Assembly (NCBI RefSeq): GCF_902686445.1
Contig: NC_062222.1
Span: forward strand, 133,617,035 to 133,681,034
From: Sciurus carolinensis
Lineage: Eukaryota; Chordata; Mammalia; Rodentia; Sciuridae
DNA length: 64,000 nucleotides
Direction of reading: 5' to 3'
In this document: piece by piece, positions 35,811-48,101 of the stretch
Layout: the number at the start of each line of letters is the position of its first letter
Position numbering within the stretch: the stretch's first letter is position 1
Position numbers and translations under genes: made by a program
The notes under the pieces: model-generated
The model's database searches: none
What the model saw: only the letters and a program-made list of their open reading frames with translations
Told to the model about the DNA's origin: nothing

Positions 35811-37589
35811 ATCATTTCTTAGAATAAGTGTTCTATGATATATATAACCAAAATTTGGGATGGACCTTTGGGCTCATTTGAGTTCCATGACTTATGTTAT
35901 GGGTCGTGCATCCTTATTTGAAGACTAAGACTCAGAAGGGATGACTAATACTGTATTTTTCAACTTGTAAATTCCTAGCCAAATCTGAGCTTACAGTTCC
36001 AGTTAGGATATATTTCATTTTTCCTAGAATGAGTTTACATCTTAAAGGAATTGAGATTTGGGCTCAATGTAGGAAAAAATAAATAAAAGAAGAAAGTGCA
36101 CAGGAAATGAGTGGTGTGTGTCTCTGAGCCACAACAAAGTTCTATGTTTCTCTTTTCACGTAGAAAATGTGTTCGAATGCTTACAAAACTGTGGCAGGAG
36201 AGTGATGTTGTGGCACTGATGAATCCGTTGGACACAGGTCTTAATTGGAATGTAAGGGGGGACTAGCTTCTCCCTGGATTACTTTATCTGAAACTTTTTC
36301 TACATAGATGAAGAGGTCACCTTAAATCCATTCAGATGTTCCCAAGTTTTCAATAATGGGTTTCTCCAGTGGCATCTCTGCATCTTATAAAGTTGTGAAA
36401 TTTTCCACATGATGTTACTCTTAGAAGACAGAATGTAAAATGTAATTGCTTTGGTAACATTTTGTAGCAACATCAAGAAAGACTTTGATGTCCCGGTGGT
36501 TTCAAAACTCAAATAATACCAACTGTGTTTTCTGTGCTTTTTTTTTTTTCCTGAGCCACATTTGTATTAATCACAAGGTGCTGACAAGTCGACAAATATT
36601 CCTTTGCCTGGTATTCAAATGATATTTTAAGAGTCCAATAATATATCAAATAGGAAGAAAAAATAGCTGATAAAAATAAATTTCCCACTGTTGATAGCCA
36701 GAGCTTTAGATCTCCAAAAATTGTTCCTAGCTCCAAGGTATCGTAACTTCAAAGCGACGAAAATCATCCAAATGAAGTGGGAAAACTTCAGCTCTTCCTG
36801 CACCTCTTTTCAATGGAGGAAAAAGAAAGGGATCTACATTATTAATCAAGGTGGGGGGGGGGGCAGGGCAAGACAGGGTATGAATTTCCACAGCACATTT
36901 ATTTCCTTTTGGACACAGAGCACCAGGAAGCCCAGCTAGGTGATGATCCTAAACCCAGAGCAGATGGTCTTTAAAATGATCATACAGATTTTCTTTCATA
37001 ATGAAGCTCAAGAATCCTATAGGATTTATAATAAAAACTGTTCATACATATGAAAAGACAGATGTTTCTTTAGATGCTGTTCAACATTTCTGTAGCTGAA
37101 TCCAGGAAGAGCCATTAGCTATGACTTTATTTTCAAGCAGTTGAGTTATGTGGGGCTTTCGTCTCAACTAATCAATGTCAAAACACCTTTTAAATGGAAA
37201 TTATTTTTTCTCTGGGGTGGAGGATGCAGGGCATGTGTTTAGCAGGCCAGGGAACTAACTCCCCTTTCCAATGTATTTTTTATTGTTGCACAGAACTTGG
37301 GAAATCTGTCAGCCTTCTTTTATCAATTCTTTGGCAGTGAAGTAAGACACTGTCTAAAACATGTATCTTTGGTCTAATGAACAGTGATTAGGCTGACTGT
37401 TCAGAGAATAAGTACATTCTGCAGTTTGTTATGGACATGATGTCTAATACTGCTCCTGAAGGCCAGAATCTGAGTTCTAATCCAGCGCCCATCACTCCCC
37501 AACTCTACTGTGAGTTCAGATGAAGCACTTCCTTCCTCTGAGCTCATCTTGAACAAAATGAAAAGACATCTGGAATCATTCTGCCCATC
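35811..37589. other. No gene; small homopolymers and a doubtful SINE patch
   Basis: Poly(T) at 36538-36550 and a G run at about 36852-36862. A patch at 37207-37270 faintly resembles a reversed ID SINE. Otherwise unassigned. Confidence 0.35.
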
Positions 37590-37775
37590 CAAATCAAGCT
37601 GAGTCCCCGAATCACCTGAAAAGCTCTTTAAAATGTATTTTCTAAGCCCAAGTCACCAGTGTAGAATCTGAATCTTTGGAAATAGAGGAGAGAGATATGG
37701 TAGTGCTTTTGTTTTCAGTTTTTCTTCATTTGTCTGTGTTTTAACTTCCCAGGGGATTTTCAACTTCCTTGTTGC
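37590..37775 (+). mobile_element. MER5-like hAT-Charlie nonautonomous element, diverged
   Basis: Has 'gaatcacctgaaaagctctt' near 37609, an 'agaatctgaatctttgga' stretch near 37662 and 'ttcccaggggattttcaac' near 37746, in the MER5 order. Terminal inverted repeats are not clean. Strand is nominal because the element is partly palindromic. Confidence 0.5.
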
Positions 37776-38189
37776 TCTAAGAGATAACAATGTGCATTTT
37801 CCATACTTGGTTGTACAAATCCTTCCCAGCTAAGCACCTGGTTTCTGCTTGGGACTTGCCTTAACTTGGATGCTGTCTTTCTGGCTCTTGGCACACCTGG
37901 GGTGGGGCAGGAGTAGGCTCACACACCGTCTCCACTCCACACTCTCTCGTACTCCCTCCACACTGACAGGCTGCCACCAACCAAGGCATACTTGTGAGCA
38001 CACTGGCACGTATGTTAATCCACGTGTGAGTACATGGTGAGTGTGTGCATGATGATCCTTATCCATTTGTTCAACAATTCATCCAGTCTCAGCCACTTAA
38101 TTAGTATTCTTCCACTGAATTAATATATTCAATTTATACCAGTAAGAAGACACATAAGAGAGCACAATAATAAAAAATGCAAATTTTTT

Positions 38190-38440
38190 TAAAAGTAGAA
38201 ATGTGTGTTCTATGGAAATATATATATATGGTCATTGCAGCAGTTATATTGAGAGACAGGAAAAGCAAAAAATACTAGATAATTAGATGGCTAAATACAT
38301 GGGTCTGTCCTAGAGTAGAACATTATCTAGTTATTGACCGTGATGTTCATATTTTAAGGACGAAAATAGTTGTGCTAATAATGTAAACTTCCAATTTCAG
38401 AATGTAAATACAAGTATGTATTATGATATAATTCAGTTTT
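38190..38440 (+). mobile_element. Old L1 (L1M-type) 3' fragment
   Basis: Short-match pattern of an old L1 end: 'agatggctaaatacatgg' near 38286, 'agaacattatctagttattg' near 38317 and the 'aatgtaaatacaagtatgta' segment near 38401. Heavily diverged. Confidence 0.45.
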
Positions 38441-38934
38441 TTATTTGCTTCTTCCCTCTCTTCATGCCTCATTTTCTTAGCAACACAATATTTTAATGAA
38501 ATATTTCTGTTTTTTTTTTTTAAGAAGAGTAATAAAAGGGACCCTAAAGAATGAATTTAAGGCAAGAGTTTTGAGCTGATGAGTTAGACACCTCTGGAGG
38601 CCCCTGTCCACATTGAGTTGATTACCCTGAGAACATAGGAGTGCCAAAGTCAACATGTATATCTAGAGAGCATGTCTGAGGCACTACACTGACCTTGACC
38701 TTGAACTTTTTTCTTGACACCTGCCAGAGATGCAGCAAACCTCCCCAAGGCCTGTTCACAGTGGGGATCTTAAAAGGACACCTTGCTGAGGGTGAGATCC
38801 CAAGGAGCTAAACCATAATGGAAGGCCAAAAGTAAAATATTAGTGACTAATGGTGAATTAGTTAATAACAAAATACTCTTTTACCTAAAATGTTCCAAAA
38901 GAGTCAAACCTAAGCATTCTCAATTAAAAATAAG

Positions 38935-39070
38935 TCTAGTGAGGTGATGGATATGTTAATTAATTAAAATGATCATTTCACAATGTATACATGTATCAAA
39001 TCATCAAGTTGCACACCTTCAACATATACAATTTTTACTTTTCAATCATATTTCAAAAAGGTTAGAAAGT
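38935..39070 (+). mobile_element. Old L1 3' terminus
   Basis: Has 'catttcacaatgtatacatg' near 38974, 'tcaaatcatcaagttgcaca' near 38996, and 'atatacaatttttacttttc' near 39023, typical of the end of mammal-wide L1 3'UTR. Confidence 0.7.
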
Positions 39071-39449
39071 GGGAAAAAAAGAATCTCAAGGAAGCTCAAG
39101 TTTCAAGAACATAGACACTGCTCTTTCTCTGTCTCTTTCTTTCTCTTTCTTTACCTCAAACCCCCATATACATAAAAATACAATGTAAATATTGGAAAAC
39201 TAAACTAAACTAAAAGAAAATCTTAACAGAATACCATGAAAGACACTAGAAGAAAGCAAATAAATAATCACATTTTCAAGGATTTCAGAATTATGAAACA
39301 CAGAATTTAAAAATACATTTCACTAAATAAGAAAATAAGGCACAAGAAACTAAACATGACAAAGTATATTTTAAAATATTTAAATAGAAGAGTTAACAAT
39401 CACAACTGCAGTAATTAAAACTTGTAAACAAAATAGATGTGCAAAGTGA

Positions 39450-40125
39450 AAGATTCACTAAGACCTAAAGAATTCATCAAGAAATTCAGCAAAGAAAGAG
39501 GCAAAGGGGAGAAGAAAGTATAAAGATCTAGCAGATTCTAGTCAGCAATATCAGATGTCAGAGATGAACTGAGACGATTTTCAATGAGGCAAGGGCTGAA
39601 AACAGTGGTGAATCATTGGACAGCATCAACATAACTTCAGATGCCACAGTCCAACAAACTCAAACAAAATGAACAAAAAAACAAACGCACCCTGAGCGGC
39701 ACCTAGGGAGACTAGCACACCAGTGCAAGCGAGATTTTAAATATGGCCAACGACAAAAAGAGATGTCTCCTTGAGAAGGGCCCAGTCTGTTCGCTGGCCT
39801 CTCAACAGCCACATCAGAAGGTGACCGTCAAAGAACAGGACAGGGACATTCAAGATCCCAAGGAATTCAACTGCAGACCTCAAATTCCATCTGAGGTAAA
39901 ATCTTTTTTTGAGCACAGGTGAAATGAGACAATTTCGGAAAAATTATACCTGAAATAACTTACTGCAAATGGCCTTGAACCAACTATATCTTGCTGGTAT
40001 GTGTTTCACAGGTAAGAGAAGTGATGCAACATGGAAGACATGTGTCACCAAAAGGGGTAATGGGAAAATATGCTGAAAATGTGCTGGTGGTGGAAAGTGC
40101 ACCCGGGCTCTGTCATGCCTGAGTC
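39450..40125 (+). mobile_element. HAL1/L1 ORF1-like fragment, diverged
   Basis: The A-rich + strand text resembles half-L1 (HAL1) or L1 ORF1 3' sequence. There is a 'caggtgaaatgagacaattt' stretch near 39917 followed by an acidic/lysine-type coding relic and 'acatggaagacatg'-like text. Frames are closed. The A-rich sequence from 39180 to 39450 may belong to the same element. Confidence 0.45.
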
Positions 40126-40654
40126 GACATTGAAGCAAGCGGCATCTAAGTCAAACTCAGAACAAAATAGCATCTACGTTGGAAGGAAAGTCAGTCATCT
40201 GCCAACACTAATAAGTAAAGAGTCCTCTTTGATCATTAAGGAGCAGTAAGAGAAAGGACATAAGCCATCATAATAATGTGGTACAATATCAAGGTAAATC
40301 TAGGTGAAGAAGAGGATGTGAACATTTGCTGTGTTGTTTTCACACTTTTCTTTTATGTCCGAGCCTCGTGGATCAACTGATCAATTAAACCGGGGGCAAG
40401 TCAGTGATGAGACCCAAGAAGAAGCAAAGATCAGTTCTAGAATCTGGGGGACGTAGGGACATGGAGAAGCCACATGCAGAGATGGGAAAGCCAGAGGCAG
40501 AGGTTGCAGAAGGAAATCCAGAGCTCTGTTTTGGACTTGCAAGGTTTGCCATGCCCACCAGGGCTACTTCTGTTAGTGGACACTGGCCAAGGAAGTTAAC
40601 CTGTGGGGTCTTAAGGATTATAAACACTGGGATCAGCTGGACACAAACATAAAA

Positions 40655-40775
40655 GCAGACTTTTGTTACTTACTGGCTATGTGACCTTGAATACAGCCCT
40701 TTCCTCTCCCAGCCTCCCTACCCATCCGCAAAAGTTAATGTGAAGACTGAATGTGATGGTGTATTTTATGCTTCT
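40655..40775 (+). mobile_element. MIR SINE, sense
   Basis: Has 'gttacttactggctatgtga' at 40665, 'ccttgaatacagcc', and 'gtgaagactgaatgtgatgg' near 40740, which is the MIR core order. Confidence 0.75.
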
Positions 40776-40882
40776 GGTACTTAAAATTACAATGGCTTTT
40801 TTCCCTCCAGTGTTTAGGATGAGAAAAATAAAGCTCCAAAGAGGAAGGGCATCAAGGGAGGGGAGGTCACAGCAGGGAAGAG

Positions 40883-41052
40883 GTAAAGAAAACAGCCTTT
40901 ATTGACTTGAGATTCCGATTAGCTTTCTCAAGCTCCCTTTGTGGACTTTTCGCACCCTCAAGCGGGCTGATAATCCTGGGTGACACATTTTGCTCTTCTT
41001 CAAAGAGCCTCCCATGCCATGACAGGTGAGCATTCTTGTATCCAAGAGATGC
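40883..41052 (-). other. Candidate 3'-terminal exon (unconfirmed)
   Basis: On the minus strand the parts of a terminal exon appear in the correct order. A CTGAC branch-point-like word is at 41085-41081, then a pyrimidine tract, then CAG at 41055-41053. About 150 exon-like bases follow, with an AATAAA at 40903-40898. The frame across it is open (part of a 125-codon ORF, 41244-40867), but I recognise no protein. It could be the last exon of a noncoding RNA or a chance arrangement. No upstream exon was identified. Confidence 0.25.
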
Positions 41053-41479
41053 CTGTGGAGCAGGGAGGCAAGAAAAAAAGGTCAGGCATTTTAAAAAGAA
41101 ACTAGGACATGGGTGGTCAAAGCAGAGAGCTCTGGAATAGGTCAAGATCAAGAGCTCACGGAAACCTGGCCCAGCCTCCAGCCCCACCTGGCACAGCCGA
41201 GTGCTCGCTCTGCACCTCTGTGAGGACCCAGGTGTGCCTCCCATCGTGCTGGGGTAGGAAAAAATGGGATTTGTTCATTTTCATCCTCATGTCCAAATGA
41301 AGGCCAAGTAAATGTAAGTAAGATAGAGAGAAGGGGAAAGTGAATGAATGTTCAGTTGAGACAAAACGGGCCCATTTTGCTTAATAAGTTTTTAAATCAT
41401 TCAAGAAATTCATTTGTAATATAGCTCTGATTTCAAGTGACACCCTGTCTCAGATGCACCAGCTCTGTGTGGGCCGTGT

Positions 41480-41588
41480 TTCTTTTCTCCCTTCCTTTCT
41501 CTCTCCCCTCCTCCTCACATTTACTACTCTCCCTCCTTCCTTCCCTCCCTTCTCTCTGTCTCTCGGTCCTTCTCTCACTGTCTCTGGC
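41480..41588 (+). repeat. Pyrimidine-rich low-complexity tract
   Basis: CTTTCTC, CCTCC and TTCC units in a nearly pure C/T context. Confidence 0.9.
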
Positions 41589-42122
41589 CTCAGAGAGATG
41601 ACACTTCAGAGAGCAGGGTGAGCATCTACTCTCTGAAACTTTATTTCACTGTCTTTCTTTATGTCATGTTGGAAGTGAGGCTTCTTTTTAATTCTTGAAA
41701 ATGCAGAATTTGTACACCAGAACAATGTATTCTCTGAAGGGATGGCCTGCCTAACATGTGTCAGATGGAATGGTAAATGTTAATCTGGGCCTAATTCCAA
41801 TTTCCCCTTTCCCTTGCTGTATCATCTGGGGCAAGCCATTTGAGTCTGTCCTATAAATAGGCCAGACATGGCCCCAGAGTACTGGCCCCAAAGGGTCCCC
41901 ATGTTGTTTCCTTCTTCCCAGCAAGCTAGGATGATTAACCTAAAGCCTATTGGTGTCAAACTCAAATTCTACACATTTAATTTCTTTAAATGTAGCCAAA
42001 TAAACATATTTTAGCTACTTAGAGCTTAACTCCTTTTCATGCCCTGAAAAGCCACACTCAACTTCTGCTAACTAGAGATAAGCCAGACCTTGTAGCTAGA
42101 CCCAACACCACTGCCTCCTTAG

Positions 42123-42175
42123 GTGCTTCCAGAGTCTTCACTCCTTCTGACAGACAAGAGGCACCACTTGGACAG
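42123..42175 (+). other. Candidate internal exon by splice-site context (weak)
   Basis: Left edge: pyrimidine-rich 'ccactgcctccttag'. Right edge: 'cttggacag' followed by GTGAGC, a near-consensus donor. The 53 bases between have no known motif. Such pairs occur by chance in sequence of this length, so this is a lead rather than an annotation. Confidence 0.15.
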
Positions 42176-42649
42176 GTGAGCTCCCTCCATGATTTTCTCT
42201 CCTCCCAGGGAGGTCAAGTGACCCATTTCTCTTCTGGTTGTGGCTCTGCACCATGGTCTAGAAAGACCCCATCAAGCACAACCGGAGAAAGCTGTGTTGG
42301 TACCCCTCCTGTTCTCATATCATCCTCAATCAACCTTGACATCTTTCAAATCAACAGAATCTTATTCATAAAATGAGGGCACATTACTTATCCAATGGTG
42401 TTGTTTGGAAAGAACCTAGTGTCACACCGGAAATACAACCAGAGTTCAAGAAATGTGATACATTCCTTCTGTAATTTGCTCATACAACTATAAGCCACTG
42501 TCCCACAGAGAGGAAAGTAGAGAGGCAATGAGAAGTATTCTTTCATTTGCATAAACATTGGAGAATTCCCTGTTAGAGATTGGAGGAACAGGGTTACAGA
42601 GGGGGATGCAGCAGTTCAGATCAGTTGGTTCTCAAAATCATTGATAAGA

Positions 42650-42877
42650 TTATCCCAGCAATTCCTGTTCTCTCAGCAATTCCAAAGGCTGAGGCAGGAG
42701 GATCAAAAGTTCAAGACCAGCTTCAGTAACTGAGAAAGACCCACAGCAACTTAGTAAAAAACTGTCTCTAAAGAGAAAATAAATAAAATAAATAAAAAGG
42801 AGCTATGAAAGTCCCTCAGGGATAAAGCACCCCTGGGTTCAAGCTCCAGTACAAAAAAAAAAAAAAAAAAAAAAAAA
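42650..42877 (+). mobile_element. Sciurid B1/ID composite SINE, sense
   Basis: Has 'ggctgaggcaggaggatcaa' near 42688, 'gttcaagaccagcttcagta' near 42710, an A-rich AAATAAAT linker near 42776-42800, ID-like 'gataaagcacccctgggttc' near 42821 and a 25-base A tail. The first 35 bases carry an 'agcaattcc' repeat and are aberrant. Confidence 0.85.
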
Positions 42878-44455
42878 TCTGTCGAATCTCTATATTGCTT
42901 AGAACACTGAGGACACAGTCTTGAGAGAGTGAATTCATTCACTTTTTCAAAAGGATGAACGTTAGCAGAGAAGATGACACAGTGTTTCTTTATGGGAAAG
43001 GATACAAGAAACATTTTTAGAAATGCATTGAAAATGCAGATTAAGTAAGTAGATCTCTCTCTTCCTTCTAAGTGATAGGAACAGGCCAGCAAACAAGCAG
43101 AGCAAGCAGTTCTACTGCTGCTTCATGGGTCGTAGCAGCGCATGTGCAGGGCATGATGGGAATACATAGGACAAGTGCCCTTCCCAGCAGAGTGTGCTGC
43201 AAAGCATTCAACTCACCAAAAACCAAAACTCCTTCTGCTCCCAAGATGTACCATGATGTTCAGCCAAATGTTTGCAGTTGCAAAATGTAGTAGTTTATAT
43301 CAGAAACAAAGGCTTCACTTCCTCTAGGAAGCCATTCCAACTCCCTGCCTGACCACAGCGGTGCTGCACTCCATGCCGTGGTAGTGTTTCCTTGAAGGAA
43401 TGCCACTGGGTGCCAGGTCACAGGTTTATATTTGGAACCTCACGAGCTCTGTGATACTACATTTCTTCTTCTACAAAAATAGCACTTAAAAATCTATAGT
43501 AACATTTTTAAAAAGCAGTTCACAATATTCAATCAAAGCAAGAGATTCATCGAAGCAGGAGTTGATGGGGAGGGACTCTGCAGTGTGATGCCTCATGACA
43601 GCTGGGAGAGGGTGCTCCGATGGGACATCAGGTCAGGGTCAGCGCACATGTCCACTCAGTTACAGTCAGGAAGGAATACAAAGAGGACCCCCAACACCTC
43701 TGCTCCAGTCAGACTCATTCTCTCTCCCACCTGCGGTAAACAGTCCCACCTCTACTAGTTCTTCAGAGTCAACTAACTCTGATGAGACACAGCTCAACCT
43801 GTTCACAAGGGTTCTCAAATCCAAGTAGCACAAAGGTCCCAGACGGCCACAGTAGCTTGTAGTCCTACGGAAGCTTTGCTATGTTCCCCAGACGAAGTGA
43901 GCTTCCTTTAGGACCTAGGAGCTCCAGCCCTGCAGAGCTAAAAATTGTGGGTTCAGGGGGATGCAGAGGCCACTGGGGCATCTCTACAATCATGTTGTGT
44001 GGGACACTCCTCCCTCTGTCGCTTGCTGTCTGGACCCTCTTTTCTCCTGGTCAGGAATATGACACCAAGTTCTCTGCGATGCCCCTATTGTGTGCTAAAT
44101 AATGGCACAGCAAGGAACTGCTTCCACATGGGTGACACAGCTGTAAGCTCTTCTAGCATGCTGTCAAGTCGCTCCCTTTCCGTCCTGTTCCCATCCACGG
44201 AGTCCACTGGACCCTGAGTGGGAATCACTATACTCTCACCCAGGCTGCTTTTCCTTGCACTTGAGGAGGATCATCAGGTGAGTGCTCAGGATTCCCCCTC
44301 TTTGGAAGACTTTCTCTGTCGGTGTCCTTCAATGGCACCCATGAGTTTGGCTTTAAAACAGCCACCACCCAGCTTCAGTTTGTATATACAAGTCTCAAGA
44401 TGACATCATGTCAATAGCATGGGCTACCCTCTTCATTCAGGAGGTCACATGCCCC
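42878..44455. other. No supported gene; possible L2 scrap near 43320-43400
   Basis: A 'ctctaggaagccattccaac' stretch near 43322 resembles L2. A donor-like CAG/GTGAGTG at 44277/44278 follows an acceptor-like stretch at 44242, but the implied exon is only about 35 bases. The rest is unassigned. Confidence 0.3.
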
Positions 44456-44478
44456 TTGTCTGTCTCTGTCTGTCTCTC

Positions 44479-44557
<79 letters not shown>
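44456..44557. repeat. (TCTG)n-(TC)n-(AC)n compound microsatellite
   Basis: TCTG-type repeats lead into about 30 TC units, then about 8 AC units. ORFs made of Ser-Leu or Arg-Glu are read-throughs. Confidence 0.97.
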
Positions 44558-46859
44558 AGCACAACTATGGAGGTAGGTAGCAAGGAGTCTGGACCACGTG
44601 GCCATGCAGGTGACTCATCCCATGGGATCTTGCATGTTCTTCATTTGGATGTCTTCTCTTCTTCTCACACCAGATTCCTTGCTGCCAGGGCCATGGTTGT
44701 AGAACTGCCTAACATCTCTACTTGGCAGGCACCCCACAGCAACTGAAAATAGGCAGTCTAGATATAGGTAGGGTGACTCAGTGCTCACAGTCAGTACTCC
44801 AAGTCTCTTAGTGATCCAATTCTATTAGAGCTGTGCACATTGGCCATAGAACTGCTGTGTCCTTTCTCTGAAGTCCCTGGGTTCTTAGTCAGAGAAATGT
44901 TTCATGTCCAGGAATTGACCATCTTTCAAATCTCTGCTGCAGGTGACACGTCCTTGTCCTAGAACCTTGGGGCTGATGTTTTGATTCTCCCACTGTGGCT
45001 TGCCAAGACATCAGAGTGCATCTTCTCCCATCCACAACAAGCACACTGTCAGCTCTGATGATCCTGGGGCCATTTCTCAGAGCTGTGTCAATCCCTAAAT
45101 AGGCCTGGTATAGGGAAGCATTCATTCCGGGTCCATCCAATGCCCACAGCCTTCCACAATGCCCGGTATGCGAGTAATGCAGTACTCTCTACACAGGGGC
45201 CGCTCTGATGGCTTTTATCGCACAGACTAAGTACAGAAGTAAGTACCCATGACACCTTCTGGGGATAAATGGGGGATGTGTCAGGCCTGTGTGGAGAGAG
45301 CTTTCAGGAGGTCACACAGGTATGGCACCCTGAATGGAGAAAGTCAAGGAAAGAGGTTTGTCCAGGCTGGTGGAAAGCCCTAGAACAAATCTGCCCAGTG
45401 AGGCTCCTTGTTGGGCAGAAATGAGTTGATTTTAGGGCCGAGCCAGGCTCAGCCCCCAGCTGGGAGCAGACCTGGGGAGGCAGAGCCAGGAACTGAGTCC
45501 TGGCGGATCACAGTGGGTGGCAGCAGGAGGTCTCGGGGCCCCACTCCTCAGAGCAGGCTCTCTCCAAGGGAGAACTGCACAGACTGACCGGGGGCTGCCA
45601 CCCCAGGAGGGTTATCAATGCCCTTCAACTTGACTTGGACCTGAAACCTCCCTTGACCCGCTCTGCTCTTCCTGTTCTTCTTCAACCTCTCCTACATTTT
45701 ACAACTGGTTCCCAGCTGGGAGATGACAGTTGGACCTGCAGGCCATGGACAGAAGTCTAATTTATAGATCTGCAAGGGACCCTTGAGACTGTATGTGCAA
45801 AGACACATCAGCTTAATCACACATGCACACGCACACACGCACACACTCCAGAGATGACTTGGATTACCAAGAAAGACACAGGTGTAGAGCTTTACCAAGG
45901 TCCCACAGCCCCTCCTCCAGTGACCAGTGTATGATGTCAGACTCAGAGTCATGACTAATCTCAGAACTTAGAGTTTTCTAAGTAGTTTTAGGGTATATCT
46001 AGTGACAAATCATTTTTGTCTGAAAATATGTTATCAATACAACAGACTCATGAAAAGCTGTGCTGTGGTCTACTTAAAGGTGGCCTCTAGATCTAGTTAG
46101 TGAGCACTCCCTTCTGTTAGGATCTACTCAACCCATGTACCAACCAGTCAGCTAGCAGGGCTTTTCCCACAGTTTGAATATTATTAACTGTTTCCTGGTG
46201 AAATAACTGGGAAATAATATTCAAGCAGGTATCTTTTCTGCAGGACTTATCTGGAGCTTGTATTTGTTGCTTTGATAAGTACTGTGATACTGGGAAGTCA
46301 GTAAGTAGGAGTAGGTAAATCTATTTCTCCATGACCTCATTCTTTGATGGAGCATCACTGAGCAATGAACATTACAGCATGTGCCAGGAGTCCTGCATCT
46401 GCTAGGAACTGCTGCAGGATTCAGTCCTTCTGATTTTCCACAGTTCCATTTATAAAACAGATAAAGAGAGTCCTCCTTGCTGTGGACAGAGGAAGTTTGC
46501 ATATGTTTCTGTCTTGAGGATTAGGAGGAGAGGCAGCCTCAGCTTTCCTTGCCAGATGGGAATGTGGAGCTAGAGAGCAAACAGGAGCAGAGGGGGTCCA
46601 CTTGCCAGTCCCTGGACATACATTGCTGGTCTGTGGTTAAGTACAGAAATTAGAATAAAGCACTTTGAAACCTTCAGAGCATCAAGCACATGATCAGAGG
46701 ACTCCACTCCTTTTTTTTTTTTTTTTTTGTATTTTATAAAAACAAATTGGGATAAAGATCGAATCAGAACCTGCTCTCTCCAGACAGTTTAAGAGATGCT
46801 GCAGTACAGCACATCCAATCCCCTACTCTAAGAGACTTTTAAATATTAGACAACCACAA
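44558..46859. other. No supported gene; single-copy-looking
   Basis: A (CA)n tract at about 45822-45846 and a poly(T) at 46711-46728. The 45400-45660 part is GC-rich. No exon recognised. Confidence 0.35.
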
Positions 46860-46904
46860 AATGTGTTTCCCTTTCAATATTTGAAAACTCCTCCTTTCGA
46901 GAGC

Positions 46905-47394
46905 TTCCTGTGCTGGAGCTGCGTGGATGTGGGCATTGTGCAGCAGATGGTGCGCGCTGGCTTCCACACGCTGCCACTGGCTCCCGGCTTGTGCAGGGAG
47001 GATGAGGGCAGACCGTGGGGGAGGCGGGAGGGTCTGCGGCCCAGCAGCTGCTTCTCCACCCGATGCCAGCTTCTCGGTTGGTCTTTGGGTATCTTCAGGT
47101 TTCTCTCCCCCAGCCCACAGCTATTCCAGGGCTGCCCACCTAGCACGTCTCGGACAGGGCTGTCCCATTGCTGTCTGTTTGAGTACTGTTTATTTTGATT
47201 TTTATCAGAGGGAACTGGAGCAAAATCGGCCCTGATGAGGGTCCCACTGAGGGGGCAGACAACGTCCGACCAGGGCCTGAGGTGGCTTGAGGCAGAAGAG
47301 CGATGACCACAATATATGAGGCCGAAAGGACAAGGTTTCCAAAGAGCCAGAGACTAGGCAGTAATAATGAAAATGCCATAGAGAACACAGCAGG
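46905..47394 (+). promoter_or_regulatory. GC-rich block ending in an ideal splice donor; possible first exon
   Basis: From 46905 to 47170 the GC content is clearly raised and CpGs are frequent (for example a GCGCGC at about 46951). About 220 bases further, the sequence CAGGGTAAGT places a perfect GTAAGT donor at 47395-47400. A CpG-rich stretch followed by a donor is what a weak promoter plus noncoding first exon would look like. No TATA box or conserved frame supports it, and overlapping ORFs on both strands argue for composition rather than coding. Confidence 0.2.
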
Positions 47395-47400
47395 GTAAGT

Positions 47401-48099
47401 GGGTGAGTCCGGTGAAGGGTCTCCCTGGGAGGAGGCGGGGGTCCAGGAGGCCCTCACAGGGAAGAGTGTTCCCAGGGGTCAAGCAGTGTCTGCCCACAGG
47501 GTCTGCTCTGCTCTCCTCCATGTCCTGATCCTCTTAGGGAAACACGTCCACAGCTTACACCTGGCAGTTGTGCTACAGGTTCCTGTTTTCCACTTCGGTG
47601 CAGCCCAGGCAGTGGTGCAGGGTACCCGCCTCCAGTTTCTCCTTCTATTTGAGGACTGCTGCTATCGCTGAGGTAATGGATTTGTGAATATAAAACATTC
47701 TGAGGAATAATTGTCCTTGATATGGGTGTACAGTAGGCTGCTTAAGGTTTTTAAGATGGGGCGTGCCCAGTTACACATGATGGGTTGTAAATACATTGCA
47801 GATTTTATATTCTGAAATAGCCTCAGCGCCATGAACCCAAAGCGGAAGATCACATCAAGAAGGACAACAGGGAAAAGGCAAAATGCCAACGGAGGAAGAT
47901 GCAAATTTACAGAGTAAATCTACTGCTGTCAGAAGTTCAGGTTCCATCAGGAGAGATAGCAAGGTTTGATTGTGTGCACATAATAAAAAAAGTTCCAGGC
48001 AAATATTTTTCAGACATATCAGGGATGTTTGTATAACTGTTCAGAAAAAATCACAGCAAAAAAGCTCCTTTAAAATTAGTGTGAAGTTATTTTCTGGTT
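47401..48099. other. No gene or recognised repeat
   Basis: No supportable feature. Confidence 0.35.
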
Positions 48100-48101
48100 T
48101 T

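Noticed and set aside
44235..44290. About 35-bp microexon with CAG edges and a GTGAGTG donor
   Set aside because: Too short, with no independent support; chance pairings of this kind are expected.
44408..44746. Ser-Leu and Arg-Glu ORFs on both strands
   Set aside because: Translated (TC)n/(AC)n microsatellite.
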